Below are positions 22,571-33,924 of a DNA stretch of 64,000 nt, one piece after another (positions within the stretch are counted from its first letter, which is position 1; the number at the start of each line of letters is the position of its first letter). The position numbers and the translations under genes were made by a program. A model generated the notes under the pieces. That model was not told where the DNA came from, ran no database searches, and was given only the letters and a program-made list of their open reading frames with translations. The stretch is from Cymodocea nodosa. Lineage: Eukaryota > Streptophyta > Magnoliopsida > Alismatales > Cymodoceaceae. The stretch lies in NCBI GenBank assembly GCA_036874045.1, contig JAZBRI010000010.1:206001-270000 (forward strand). Reading direction: 5' to 3'.

Positions 22571-23194
22571 TTTCATGATTAAATTAAAAATAAGAAGTAA
22601 TTTTTTCTTTTACTTTATTTATTTTTTTGTTGAAGAACGGTGAGTGCGTAACTTCCGAGATGGGACGGGGCGAGGTGGACGATGGTGGTGACCGTCAAAG
22701 ACTTGTTTATTTATTTTTTTATTAAACAAAAAATTTAATCGTAAATATAAATTTACATTAATAATATAGTAAAAATTGTTACCATCAAAGTATCAATTTA
22801 TTTATTTAACTTTCATTTCGAGTAAAAAAAATAAAGATAACAAATTCAATAAAATCTAAATAATACACTGCACGCGTTAATCAATTAGTCTCCATCGACA
22901 AGTATACTTCTAAAAAATTACAAAAAATGTTAGAAAATGACAGAAAAAAGAATTATAGAAAAAATGAAAAGTCTTTTAAATTAATTTTTTTAGCTCGATT
23001 TAATATAACTTTTAATTTCTTAGATGATAATAATATTGTCTTCATAAATTAATATATCTAAAATTATTGTAAATGAAATATACTTAGATGAAATAAATCT
23101 TTTACATTGTAATTAAATAATAATATTGTATTTCAACAAATGAGATTAAATTTGGTGTCCAACTAGTACATATATCAAACTAGAGAAAGAAAGA
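22571..23194. other. AT-rich intergenic spacer
   Basis: Lies between the presumed PP2C transcription start and the Harbinger element. No ORF, RNA or repeat recognised. Confidence 0.4.
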
Positions 23195-23682
23195 GGGGTG
23201 TTTGTGCACCTAGAAAACGACGTAAAGAAAATGACGTAAAACTACGGAAAACATCGGAAAGGAAAATAACAGAAAGTAACTGAAAATTTATAGAAAATCA
23301 GAGTGTTTGTACACGTAACAGAAAATGACGGAATTTGAAAAACGTGTGTTTGTGCATGTAATAGAAAATGACGTAAAATTATAGAATGTAAATTATGTAT
23401 GCTTGTTCATATATTAGAAAATATTGAAGACTAACTCAATTCAATATTTATTGTTCATGTTTGGAAGATAGAGAATAAGAAAATTTGTCATAAATAATAC
23501 AAGATAGTTACAACATAAAATACATATCATATCTCTCTATTGTTCCACATATCTCTCATAATATTAGCACGTATTGTATCAGCAATTTGTTTTTTATAAT
23601 CCTGACTTGATTCAACAGTAGCAGATGTACCTTCTTCTGTAAAAGTTTGTTGAACATTATCATCTAGCATTCCTTGTAATTC

Positions 23683-24942
23683 TTATTGCTCATCTTCAAG
23701 TAAATCTATTTTGTCTGCTTTCTGAATAAAATTATGAACTAAAAAACATGCCAATACAATCTTTCCTTGTGTTTCAAAAGGAAATGGCATATAACCTCGT
23801 AAAATTGAAAATCGATGTTTGATTATTCTGAATGTACGTTCAATTACTGTCATTAACTGTGAATGCCTATAATTGAAATTTTCAATTGCATTCATTGGAA
23901 GTCTATTAACATTATAATCATTCAAGTGATATCTTGCACCTCGAAATGGTACAATAAATTCTGACCTATTAAGAAAACCAGCATCTCCCAAGTAATATTT
24001 ACCTGTAATTTATATAGAAGTTTAGAATATAATGTTAGAAACATTAATTCTACAATTTCTACTATACATAAGTATTCACATTATTTTTATTAGTATCATA
24101 CCTGATGGAATCTTAAAATCATTACATCGAGAAAGTGCATCATGAAGAATACGAGCATCAGCTACTGATCCTTCCCATCCACTAAGAACATAAACAATTT
24201 CCATATCAAAATTACATGCTGCTAATACATTTTGTGATAATTCACCTTTTCTATTCCTCCAATGTGTAGTTTCTTCACCATAAATTGTAGCTTTGACATG
24301 AGTACCATCAATTACTCCAATGCAATCCTAAAAGAAAAAAGAGTATATATAATAAAGACCACTACATAGTAAAGAAGACATCGAAATATAACATTAACTC
24401 ACCTTGAAATAAGGATAAACATACCGATCATTTTGAATTCGTGCTGGTGTTGATGATTCTTGCTTAGCTAATAGTTTATATCCTACTTTTAAAATTCCAT
24501 TCAACATTTCATTGAAGTATGTACTAATTGTCCAACTAGATCGACAAAAGCGTTCATTACTTACACCATATCTTTGATTTTGTCTAATTGTAACTAAAAA
24601 TATTGCCACCTTTTCTTCCACATTCATACATCTACTATCTTGCACTACCCCTTCACGTCTCAAAAAACTACAAAAGTGGAAGAATACATGTTGATTCATT
24701 CTATAAATTTTCCTACAATTATATATTTGATTAGGTAAAGATGGATTTAATAATGTAGTAATATATTCTTGTCCTTCTTTGCTGTATATTCTAGAAGTAC
24801 TCCTTGCAACATAATTCGCAGCACTTGCAAAAGTAGTTATGAATTTCCATGCTTTCATCAGATATAAGAGTATTTGTTCTTGTTCTGCCTCTTCCTCTTC
24901 CATAAGTGCTTTCAAAAGTTTTATGTTTGCATTTGTGTCCAT
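23683..24942 (-). pseudogene. PIF/Harbinger DDE transposase (one in-frame stop near the C-terminus)
   Basis: Three exons: 24942-24403, 24327-24102, 24002-23683, all with GT-AG borders and continuous frame, 361 codons before the stop. The N-terminal part has the helix-turn-helix-like FHFCSFLRREGVVQDSRCMN and EKVAIFLVTIRQNQRYGVSN typical of Harbinger transposases. The catalytic triad is visible: GVIDGTH (exon 2), YLGDAGF (exon 3), VIERTF (exon 3), with an FRIIKHRFSIL helix after the Glu. The stop TAA at 23683-23685 (CAA in a plausible ancestor) is followed by 51 more codons of family-like sequence to a TGA at 23527, so the ancestral protein was about 413 residues. The catalytic core is complete; activity is doubtful. 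Confidence 0.85.
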
Positions 24943-25251
24943 TTGTAGTAAGTAAAAATACCTACAAAAAAAAAACCAGATAGACAATAATATTTACATC
25001 AGATGATGACAATAACAATCTACATTAGAACATAATAAAAATATCTGATACATCATCAACATACATAACATTAAATAACATGAAACATTATCTTCTACAT
25101 CATCAATATCAACAACATACATAACATTCAACAACATAATACCACCAACAACATTCATAATAATAGCAAGGCCTTAATAACAATGTTTACTGCCTAACAT
25201 CAACAACATTCTTCATTTCATATTATGTCTTAACCAAGTTAGTCTCATGTC

Positions 25252-26254
25252 CTACGGTAAACCTAAAAATATTTTTCGTTTTTGATGATTTTCTAATAAT
25301 GTCATTGCATTATATACTTCATCTTCATTTAGCTCACTTAGTTCAAGCAATGATGGAATAATGTCTAATTCATTTCTTTCTTCATTGTGTTGGAGTCTTA
25401 AGAATCCATTTCTTTCTTCCTCAGCTTTGGCTATACGCTCCATTATCTGCATTCTAGTTCTATTACACTCTTTATATTCCTGTAAAAATTCTTTCATGTC
25501 TATTTCCATATCCCTAACTGATGCTGCCATCTTCTCAGATGATTCTGCATGAGGACGAGCTCGTGAGCGCTTCTTTTTAGAATCCAGTTTTTGTGAAGAT
25601 GGTGTTGACATATCATCACTAGATGGTATTGGACATGTGATGTTATTGAAGTTACTGGATAGAGATATGTCATCATTTAAATTAACATCTTCAGACTCAT
25701 AGAAGTCCATAGGTACTGCACTTGTTCCTCCTCCAACAACACTTGTCTGAAAAATTAACTTCAACTGCTCATATATTGTACATGACTTTCCTTTCAAGGT
25801 GGCACATTCAAGATAACTCTACAAATGAAGAAGAAATATAATAAGTACAAAATAAAGTATATATAAAATAAGAGAGAAACATGTGCATCATAATAATTAC
25901 AGTCACCTTCACAAATTCTTCCCAGATTTCATCAGGTACAGTTGTATGACCACTTATATAGTCTCATCCCCATCCACTTTGATTGGCAATCTTGCTATAA
26001 TTTTTATACATTTGCTGCCAGGTCTTCAAACGACTATCAATATTTTTTTTCTCTAACCTAGCATTTGTTTTCAAATTGTAAGCTTTGATTACTTCAATCC
26101 ATGTGTCCGCTCTAATCTTGCCATCAGGTGTTTTGGCATTTCCTTGATTAATAGTATCACAAAGAAGATTTAAGATCATTTCATCATCTTTCTGACTCCA
26201 TGTGAAATTTTTCCTTGATGTAGTCTTCTTTCCATGACCATTGCTTTCTGCCAT
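25252..26254 (-). pseudogene. Harbinger Myb/SANT-like DNA-binding protein (one in-frame stop)
   Basis: Two exons, 26254-25907 and 25818-25252, with GT-AG borders and frame kept across the intron. Exon 1 carries a Myb/SANT-like domain (FTWSQKDDEMILNLLCDTIN, TWIEVIKAYNLKTNARLEKK, SRLKTWQQMYKNYSKIANQS), the usual partner that brings PIF-type transposases to the terminal repeats. Exon 2 has a basic stretch (KKKRSRARPHAESSEKMA) that may be a nuclear signal, and a C-terminal helical region. At 25964-25966 a TGA stands where relatives have Trp (SGWGW), so the reading is broken once; otherwise about 304 codons are open. Confidence 0.82.
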
Positions 26255-27318
26255 TCTCTACAAATGTATTATTTGCATAATTAAAATACCTCACAAGTAA
26301 TTAAGATTGATAGAGAAACATAATGTCAAACATTCAAGTGAAGTAGATTAACAGAAAAGAACAAGTACCAATTGATTCTAGGGTTGTAATATTAACATGC
26401 AAAAGCAAATATTTGGCAACTTCAATATTAACAATGCAAGAACATGTAAAAACAACATTCTACTCTATTCCTGAAATGACCAAAAATTTTACCATAGTCA
26501 ATAAGATAATTAGTTTTCAACATTACCATCATAAAAAACTAAATCACCATTACATGAACATGTAAAAATATTGAATTACTTGCATGTCTGATACTGAAAA
26601 ATCACTTTTATGTGGTGTATAAGGACGCAGACAAAATGATCTAAACAAAATTGCAAATGTTGAAAGATATATAAGTAAAAGAATCCATTGGAAATAAGTA
26701 CCGATTACCTGTGCAAGGTAGCTTTCAGAAAATAGGAGAACTGGAATATTTCAAATTCACAAGAAAACAGCACCATCAATTGCTCATGCATTATCATTAT
26801 TTTGGCATGAACATGATATCTATACTTTGCTGGATATTATGATGTCCATAAGTTGTATTCTTATCATGGATTTGTCAAACAGTTAAGAGTACAAGTACAA
26901 TAGGAATTATAATGTCTATAACATGTGCATCAATTGTTCACACCTACCACAAATTCAACATTACTAAACAGTGGTGCAAATGGAAGCAAAGTCTTAATCA
27001 CCACAACAGAAGATAATATTGCTGATCAGATGTCTGCTTCTGATCGCCATAAACATACATAATTCGTTACAGGAAAAATAAAGCAGTGAATGTAAAATGA
27101 TTAGATAAATATCATACATAAATTATCAGTATTTCATAATCAATATGCGGCCAACTTCCTTTAGCAGTACTTGATATTGCTGGGATAAACATAACAAAGG
27201 ATAAAGAGAGCAATGAATGTAAAAAGATTATTTCCAATGATGTATAGACCCAAAATATATTCGAAAATGATAATAATGTGATGAAAGTCCTATATCTCAG
27301 TTAATTCATCTAGCAATA

Positions 27319-27692
27319 TTTGTTTATTGTTCATCTAGCAAATCAACTAAAGCAATGCTTCGTTTATTATTCATTAATCCCTGAAGATTATATTTCTCAA
27401 ACAGTTAAGAACTACTGTCATTGTGGATTGTTGATTCAGAAAACGATGCATACTTTCATTGTTTATCACTGCACCATCCCAGCAATATACACCACTTGAG
27501 TGATTAGAGCAGTTCTTAAACAGTTCATTGTCCTATACTGTCATTTTCGCTTTCTCTGTGACTATTTAAGAGCAGTAATCTTTGTTTATTGTTCATCTAG
27601 CAAATCAACTAAAGCAATGCTTCATTTATTGTTCATTATTCCCTGAAGATTATATTTCTCAAACAGTTAAGAACTACTGTCATTGTGGATTA
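27319..27692. repeat. Direct repeat pair of about 112 bp inside the Harbinger element
   Basis: The block beginning TGTTTATTGTTCATCTAGCA and running through CTACTGTCATTGTGGATT occurs at about 27319-27430 and again at 27581-27692 with three or four differences. Confidence 0.85.
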
Positions 27693-27939
27693 TATTTTTG
27701 ATGCACTAGTCAATAAGCATTACAACCAGATGGACATTAACATCGTAACTACTGTCATGTAGATTAACATTATAGGAAGATGCCATAAATCACCATTAAC
27801 ATCATCAACATACATAAAAATGTATGATAGTAGGGTATAATGTCACGATGGGGGTAAATCAAATTACAAGAAGATCGTTTGAAAACTAAATCAATTGAAG
27901 AAGAAAAAGAATTAGCAGTACTTGGAATTTTACCGATTA

Positions 27940-28430
27940 CTTGAAGACGGTGCTTCCCTAGTTGCGACGAGGAGGACGACAATGATTCTACGTGATAAAT
28001 GAGGGTGAAGATGTGCAAGGATGCGACGGTGCAAGAAGTACGACAGTGCTTCCCTAGTTGCGACAAGGAGGACAACGGCGCAAGAAGGACGATGCGCAAG
28101 AAATAAGTACAGAGACGTTGGCGCAAGAAGATGCACAAGAAGGACGACAACACAAGAAAATGCGACGAGTAGGAAAATAGCAAGGAGACGACGGCGTAAG
28201 AAGATGTGCAACAAATAAGTACAGAGACGACAGCGGAAGAAGATGTGCTTCGAATGTCGGACGACGACGATTTCTAGATGCAACAAGGAGACTATGGTGC
28301 AAGAAGATGTGACGAGGAGGATGATGACGACGAGACAACGGTGGAAGAAGATGCGACAAGGCGGCCGACAACAAGGAGACGACAGCAGGCGAAGATGCGC
28401 AAGGGCGAGGATGCGTGAGGAGGGTTAGTT
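27940..28430. repeat. GA-rich degenerate subterminal repeats
   Basis: Many imperfect copies of units such as GCGACAAGGAGGACGACG and GCAAGAAGATGTGC, with the longer phrase GCTTCCCTAGTTGCGAC at 27951 and 28048. It abuts the right terminal repeat. Apparent ORFs on both strands (rich in Arg and Thr) follow from this low-complexity composition and are not called. Confidence 0.7.
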
Positions 28431-28649
28431 CGAGGGGTGACGAAGGGTGTTTTCCATCGTTTTCACCAGTCGATGTGGTTGGAAAACGACGAAAAAATGG
28501 TTAAGGTGTTTGCCAGTTTCGCTAGAAAATGGTGGAAAATCTCGAGGATGCACAAACACCTAGAAAATGACGAAAAATTCATTTCCGACGTTTTATGTCA
28601 TTTTATAGGTACACAAACACCCCCTTAGTGCTATATGTAAAGTCAAGGT

Positions 28650-30770
28650 GGTAAGAGGCTTAGGTTATAAGAGACGTCTAGTTTTGGAAATGATAGACTG
28701 ATGCAGATGAATAGTTTCACATTAGAAGGATTAACCTTTGATGTGTTTTAACAGAGAGATAAAATTCTCTTACTATTGGATTAGTCTTTTAGGATGATTT
28801 TGGCCTAGTCTTACATCAGATAGGAATTCACCTTTTGCATGGCATTCCAAGTGTGAGATTTCCTTCTTGATAGAATGGGTAATGAAAGATCTGCACGGTA
28901 ATACTTGTGAAGAAATAAATTCTGAAGGGTTGACTTGTGTTGGATTCTTTGAATAGTGGAAGCGACCAGAGGCAAATTAGTTGCCTATGAGATTTTGATT
29001 AATCTGCAGTCTCCAGCTCTGGATATGATCCCATTTCCTTAATGGGAGCACCCCATTTTGAGCGTTGCTCCACCAAAATCTTTATCATTTCCCACGCATA
29101 TAAACCATCTAATTTTATGCGTTTACTTTTAGTTAGCAAGCATGTGGACATAAAATAATTAGCCATTGAGCTGAGTGAAGATTTAATAAGGGTGGTACAA
29201 TCCACATGAGAGTGCACCATAACTTTCCGATCTTCTAGTTTCTTTGATATTGTCTCCTACATAAATGAGAAGTTTCTCAAAGTTCTCTCACAAATGGACT
29301 TCCCTTTCCTCCATTCTTATAATAATATCTTTGATAGATTACTTTACATGATTATTCACCTTGTTGCCAAAGCAAATGCTAGATTTCAAGTGATTAATTC
29401 TCAACTCCATCTGGGAATTTGCCAAAGTTTGTTTAAGGACTAGAGCCTCTTCTATCGAAACATTTCCAAAGATGATCAAATCATCAGCAAAAGTTAGAGA
29501 GTTCTCAAACTCCATACCTTTCAATGTTCCGGTTCTCTTGGTTTGTTCATCATCAGATTTAACCCTTTCATACTATGAATAACTTCCTTGGCAATAGTGG
29601 AGTTAAAATGGAGTGATCGATCTCTTGGGAATAAATGCATTTTGAAAGGGTGAAAAATAGGCTGAGGAATAATTCTACCCCACTCTCTTTTGAATGAGCT
29701 TGGCAAGGTGCTTATATATCACATTTGAAAGGGCAACTGGACAAAATCAACTAGGATGATCTACAATATCAGCTAGACCTTGGAATCAATACAATATCAG
29801 CTTGGGTTGGGCAATTCCATTGCCTATATTTTTACTGACAAATTAACTTTGATAGAAACTCAAGAGGGCCAAGGTTCTTCACCACCTTGGTCCTACAACT
29901 TCATAAAAAGTTTACTAGATCGAAAATTAAGTTGTCTGGTCTAGGGGTCTTACTGGGATTAATCTCCCATAAGCTCTAATTTCTTCTTCAGTTGGGATAG
30001 AGGAAAGCATTTAGTTTTGACTAGGAGCTCGTTACTTACTTGTTAAAATATATAGGTTATGTCAATACATGATAAAGAAGTGGCTCCTATTTTGACATTA
30101 GATATCTGCTTCTATCACTATCATGATAAAGATAGTGGTAGAATTCTACATGGTATCATATCATTCCTTCAACAACTAGTGGATATGATTCTTTTGTTTT
30201 CCAAGGGAGGCATACCAATGGAAGTATTCGTTATTTTTATCCCCTCCTGCTAGCCAGTGGAACTTAGCTCTTCGGCTCCAATAAATCTCTTGGGCTTCAA
30301 AGAGATCATTGATCTTAATTATATTGCATGGGTACTGGAATTTGGTATACCACTCATTCCCTCTATCTTAATATGACGAAGAGTGTTTTTGATTTCTTTA
30401 AAAAGATGGGAGGTTTTCATCACCTCCCACTTAACCTATTTGGTCGATCGATTGCAACCCAATGATATCATTATTTCTTAGCTCATCTAAATGCATGGCT
30501 TAACGTAAAACCTTTAAATTCATTAAACTTAATTTTGGCCATAATTTTCGTACCTGAAGCACCTTTGACATTGAATAGGAGGATTAGTGTTCAGAAAGAT
30601 GGGGAGATGGTCACCATGTATTGACCTCAAGCAAGGTTGTTTGCTTGCTTCTTGGGAGAATCGGTTGCAAGGTGGAATGTTCGATTTTAATAAAGCTGGC
30701 TGATTCCTTACCTTCGCAAGAGAAATACGTTGTGCCTTTTCAGTTTTCACAACTCATTTGGATCGCCACC
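28650..30770 (-). mobile_element. L1-type LINE remnant
   Basis: Read on the minus strand from about 30750: an endonuclease-like end (GDHLPIFLNTNPPI, FRYEN), then a strong L1 block LFEAQEIYWSRRAKFHWLAG-GDKN near 30290-30215, the RT entry LSSIPTEEEIRA near 30005, an IAKEVIHSM block near 29585, LTFADDLIIFG near 29470 (the FADD active-site motif), and a thumb-like LIKSSLSSMANYFMSTCLL near 29170. It has many stops and frame changes, so it is old. No poly(A) tail or target duplication could be assigned. Confidence 0.75.
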
Positions 30771-30871
30771 AGCTAGCGAGCAGCTTTTGATCCATCGGAC
30801 TGCTCACAGGTTTCGATTATTTGATTATTTCGACGTTAGTTTTATATACCATACGTACATATGTATGTATG

Positions 30872-30885
30872 TATATATATATAAG
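30872..30885 (+). promoter_or_regulatory. Possible TATA box of the DUF247 gene
   Basis: TATATATATATAAG lies about 50 bp before the DUF247 ATG. This is short for a core promoter plus leader, and TA runs are common here, so it is only a candidate. Confidence 0.3.
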
Positions 30886-30935
30886 CATCGTCTATATATG
30901 GATGGAAGGGGCATTTGCAATATTAGATAGGAGTG

Positions 30936-32403
30936 ATGGTGGTGGAGGAAGAAGAGTCGATGGGCGGAGCAGGGGACTGGGTGGTGGATATCCAGAACAA
31001 GATGGGAGAGCTGAACCAGGCGTCCAAGGAGTCGGAGCAGTGGACTCACAGGTCCATATACGTCGTGCCCTCCTGCGTCAAGGATCTCAACAAGGGCGCC
31101 TACCGGCCGGCGGTGGTGTCCTTCGGCCCCTACCACCACGGCGAGAAGAACCTCCTCCCCATGGAGGAGCACAAGCAGCGGGCCCTCCTGCACTTCATGA
31201 GGAGGGCGGGCAAGCCGCTGGAAGACTTCCTGAGGCCGATGGAGGAAGATCTGCCGTTGCTGATGGCGGCCTACGAGAGACTCGACGCTCAGTGGTGGGA
31301 GGGCGGTGGCCACCGCTTTCTGAAGCTGATGGTGTACGACGGCTGCTTCATGCTGGAGATCCTACGCTTCGGCAACACGATAGCCTGCGCCGACTACGCC
31401 GACAACGACCCCATCTTCAGCCAGCACGGCATGGTCAACACCGTGCCCTACATCAAAAGAGACATGCTGATGGTGGAGAACCAGATCCCCTTGCTCGTCC
31501 TCCACAAGCTCGTCGCCGTCGAATCAGACTACGCCGAGGTCAATTACATATAAGTACTGATGACGACGATCCATACTTGATACGTACGTACTTGAACATA
31601 TACATGTATATATGTATATGCAGATCAACGAGGACACGGACGTGAACAGACTAGTGCTTAGGTTCTTCGCCCCGAACGAGTGGCATCCGAAGATGGCGGA
31701 CCTTGGACTGCACGCTCTGTACGTGTTCCGAAAGGGCTTGCTCCGAGGACAGGCAGACAAGAAGAAGAAGAGGAAGAAGAAGAAGAAGACGACGGATGGA
31801 GGTGGTAGTAGTCTTGTAAGCATTAGAATGCAAGGGGGGCACTACGGCGGCAGCAGCGAGATCGTTCGGTCGGCGACGGAGCTGAACGAGGCCGGGGTGA
31901 AGCTGAAGGCGAGCAAAAGCAAGAGCCTGAGGGACATCAAGTTCAAGCACGGAATCCTGCGGATGCCGACGCTGGTGGTGGACGACGCGACGGAGTCGAT
32001 GCTGCTGAACCTGATGGCCTTCGAGAGGCTGCACCTGGGGGCGGGCAACGAGGTGACCTCCTACGTCTTCTTCATGGACAACATCATCGACTCCGCGAGG
32101 GACGTGAGCCTGCTGAGCTCCAAGAAGATCATCCACAACGCCCTGGGCAGCGACAAGGGCGTGGCCAAGCTCTTCAACAGCCTGTGCAAGGACGTGACGC
32201 TCGACCCCGACAACGCCCTCGACGACGTCCACCGCCGCGTCAGCGACTACTGCGCCAAGCCCATCAACGCTTGGAGAGCCAACCTTCTCCACACCTACTT
32301 CAGGAGCCCCTGGACGTTCATGTCCCTCGCCGCCGCCATCTTCCTCCTCGGCCTCACCGTCCTCCAGACCGTCTACACCATCCTCCCCATCTACGACCAG
32401 TAA
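30936..32403 (+). CDS. DUF247 (UPF0481) family membrane protein
   Basis: Two exons, 30936-31538 and 31624-32403, with GAG/GTCAAT and ATGCAG/ATC borders; 460 codons plus stop. Family blocks in order: IYVVPSCVKDLNKGAYRPAV, VSFGPYHHGEKNLLPMEEHK, VYDGCFMLEILRFG, KRDMLMVENQIPLLVLHKL, ATELNEAGVKLK, GILRMPTLVVDDATESMLLN, YVFFMDNIIDSARDVSLLSS, and a C-terminal hydrophobic helix near SPWTFMSLAAAIFLLGLTVL. DUF247 proteins are plant-specific, predicted to be anchored by that helix; most have no known biochemical role, though grass self-incompatibility loci encode members. The ATG at 30936 is chosen (a GTG precedes it); an alternative in-frame ATG lies at 30960. Exon 2 carries an AAG-repeat-encoded Lys run (KKKKRKKKKK, about 31759-31788), an insertion not typical of the family. 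Coding DNA is very GC-rich. Confidence 0.93.
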
Positions 32404-33924
32404 TTAATTAATTAACCACCGCCACATCCACCGACCCTTCCATTCTCCTGCGTGTGCTGGTTTGCCTCTTGTTTAACTGTAATAAAGCCAGCGAGCCATG
32501 AAGATCAAAAACTCGTCCTAGCTACCTTAATTATCAATCAGCAGATGTATGGTATGGTCTTTTCCACCTGGCGTATATGTAATCGGCGGAGTTTTCTATT
32601 TCCGCTGTTTCCATGATCATCGACGTCCTGCGTTCGATCGTTCAAGCGTGCAACGACACTTTACACTCATAGTCGACTCCCACGGTTTCTGGAATGGTCG
32701 AAACATTGGTGAATTATGCACAAGTATTTAACATTTGCGAAAACATTTTAAATGAAAAGATTTAGGACAACGAATGATATTTTAAAGGTTCTAATGTATT
32801 AAAAACTTACCCAATATTGTCCGCAAGAATAATATTATAATTGAATAAATGATTTTGTTACGATGAATATTTGAAGAAAGTTATTAATGTTCAAATCTCA
32901 CCATCTTACTTAAAATTTGAATTACAACACGATCAACCGATCCATCACAACACGTACGGAAGGAAGAAATGACAAGTACGAAGGCTCGGGGCTGAGGATT
33001 TAGACGTTAACGCCCTAAATTCTATAATGACATGATCGAGTATTATGATTTGCGAGGAAGAAAACGACCACATGAGCGATTAATAAATACGTTTGCAAGA
33101 ATAACGCTGAAAGGTCAAAGGATTAGAACCAGAACTTATTAACGAAAATTTTCATCATGAATTTCAAATTATTAATTTCCCGTTAATTATTATTAAACAG
33201 GCGTGGGATATAATACCACCGATCAAGGGAAGATAGGCCTATGCATCACATCGAGTCTGGTATTTAGGCCCATGGCATCCAGTCTGGTATTTAGACCTCC
33301 AGCAGCGAGTTGACGTTCCTCTGGAGCTAAAAATTCAGACAAATTTCTGCAGTTAAGAGGTTTTATCGAGCCGTGTCAGTGTCTTCATGTAAAAAGCAAA
33401 GAAGCTGAGAGGCATACCTGGCGTTTCGTTTTCATATGCTATTTTTTCCATGAAGATGTTTATCACCAATCAAGAGGTTTAGATCATTTGGCACGTACGA
33501 TAAACGTACAAGGCATGAAATGAAAGCTCTCCTTGCTGTGCAACCATTCAAGTAATTAAAATTATTCCACAGATCATCCAGAGGAAATGCATGAGATGCC
33601 GTTAGGACTCGGGGGCGAAGCACTGCTTTAACTTAAATCTCTTGCATTGCATCGTTGACGTTCAACAAGCTTCTACAAAACCTTATTAATTCAGACATTG
33701 ATAGCAGCAAGCATGCCAGTCAATAAAAGACGTCAAATCCTATCATATCGAAAGAACCAAGGGGGGGCAAAGACAGGGGGCAGCTAGAGATGTTTATTGT
33801 ACAGACTTGCCGCTCACACATGATATGCCCGATTCCACTAGCGTTCAGCACATGATAACATTAGGAAATGGAAAAAAGCAGAATGCCATAAATACAAAGG
33901 AGACCTTAATGAACGAAACTACTG
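32404..33924. other. Intergenic spacer between DUF247 and RBR, both 3' ends
   Basis: DUF247 and RBR converge here, so it holds both 3' UTRs. An AATAAAG about 75 bp after the DUF247 stop (near 32482) may be a poly(A) signal. A small duplication of CAGTCTGGTATTTAG-like sequence lies near 33251-33299. No gene recognised. Confidence 0.45.

Larger units (their letters stand above)
23195..28624 (-). mobile_element. PIF/Harbinger DNA transposon, near-complete autonomous type
   Basis: Imperfect terminal inverted repeats: the left end reads GGGGTGTTTGTGCACCTAGA, and the right end, read inward, GGGGGTGTTTGTGTACCTAT. They enclose two divergently aged but collinear genes on the minus strand, a Myb/SANT-like protein (26254-25252) and a DDE transposase (24942-23683), as in autonomous PIF-like elements. 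Subterminal copies of a TGTTTGT...AAAATGACG motif recur at 23195-23370. The expected 3-bp TWA target duplication is not convincing (AGA on the left, TTA on the right). Each protein has one in-frame stop, so the copy is probably inactive but recently so. Confidence 0.85.
26255..28624. other. Non-coding 5' half of the Harbinger element
   Basis: No gene recognised in 2.3 kb. It contains a direct repeat (27319-27430 and 27581-27692, 262 bp apart) and, next to the right terminus, a GA-rich degenerate repeat tract. It probably holds the promoter of the Myb-like gene and subterminal transposase-binding sequence. Confidence 0.5.

Noticed and set aside
28021-28428. Arg/Thr-rich open frames in the Harbinger right end
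   Set aside because: They come from a GA-rich degenerate repeat and carry no domain.
23195-28624. Classification of the 23-28 kb element as hAT or Mutator
   Set aside because: The transposase motifs (GVIDGTH, YLGDAGF, VIERTF) and the Myb/SANT partner are characteristic of PIF/Harbinger, despite an unclear target duplication.
30825-32292. Antisense frames of 162 and 213 codons and an alternative plus-strand frame of 274 codons over the DUF247 gene
   Set aside because: Arg/His/Leu/Val-rich low-complexity translations opposite a GC-rich gene; no domains, and the DUF247 exons account for the sequence.
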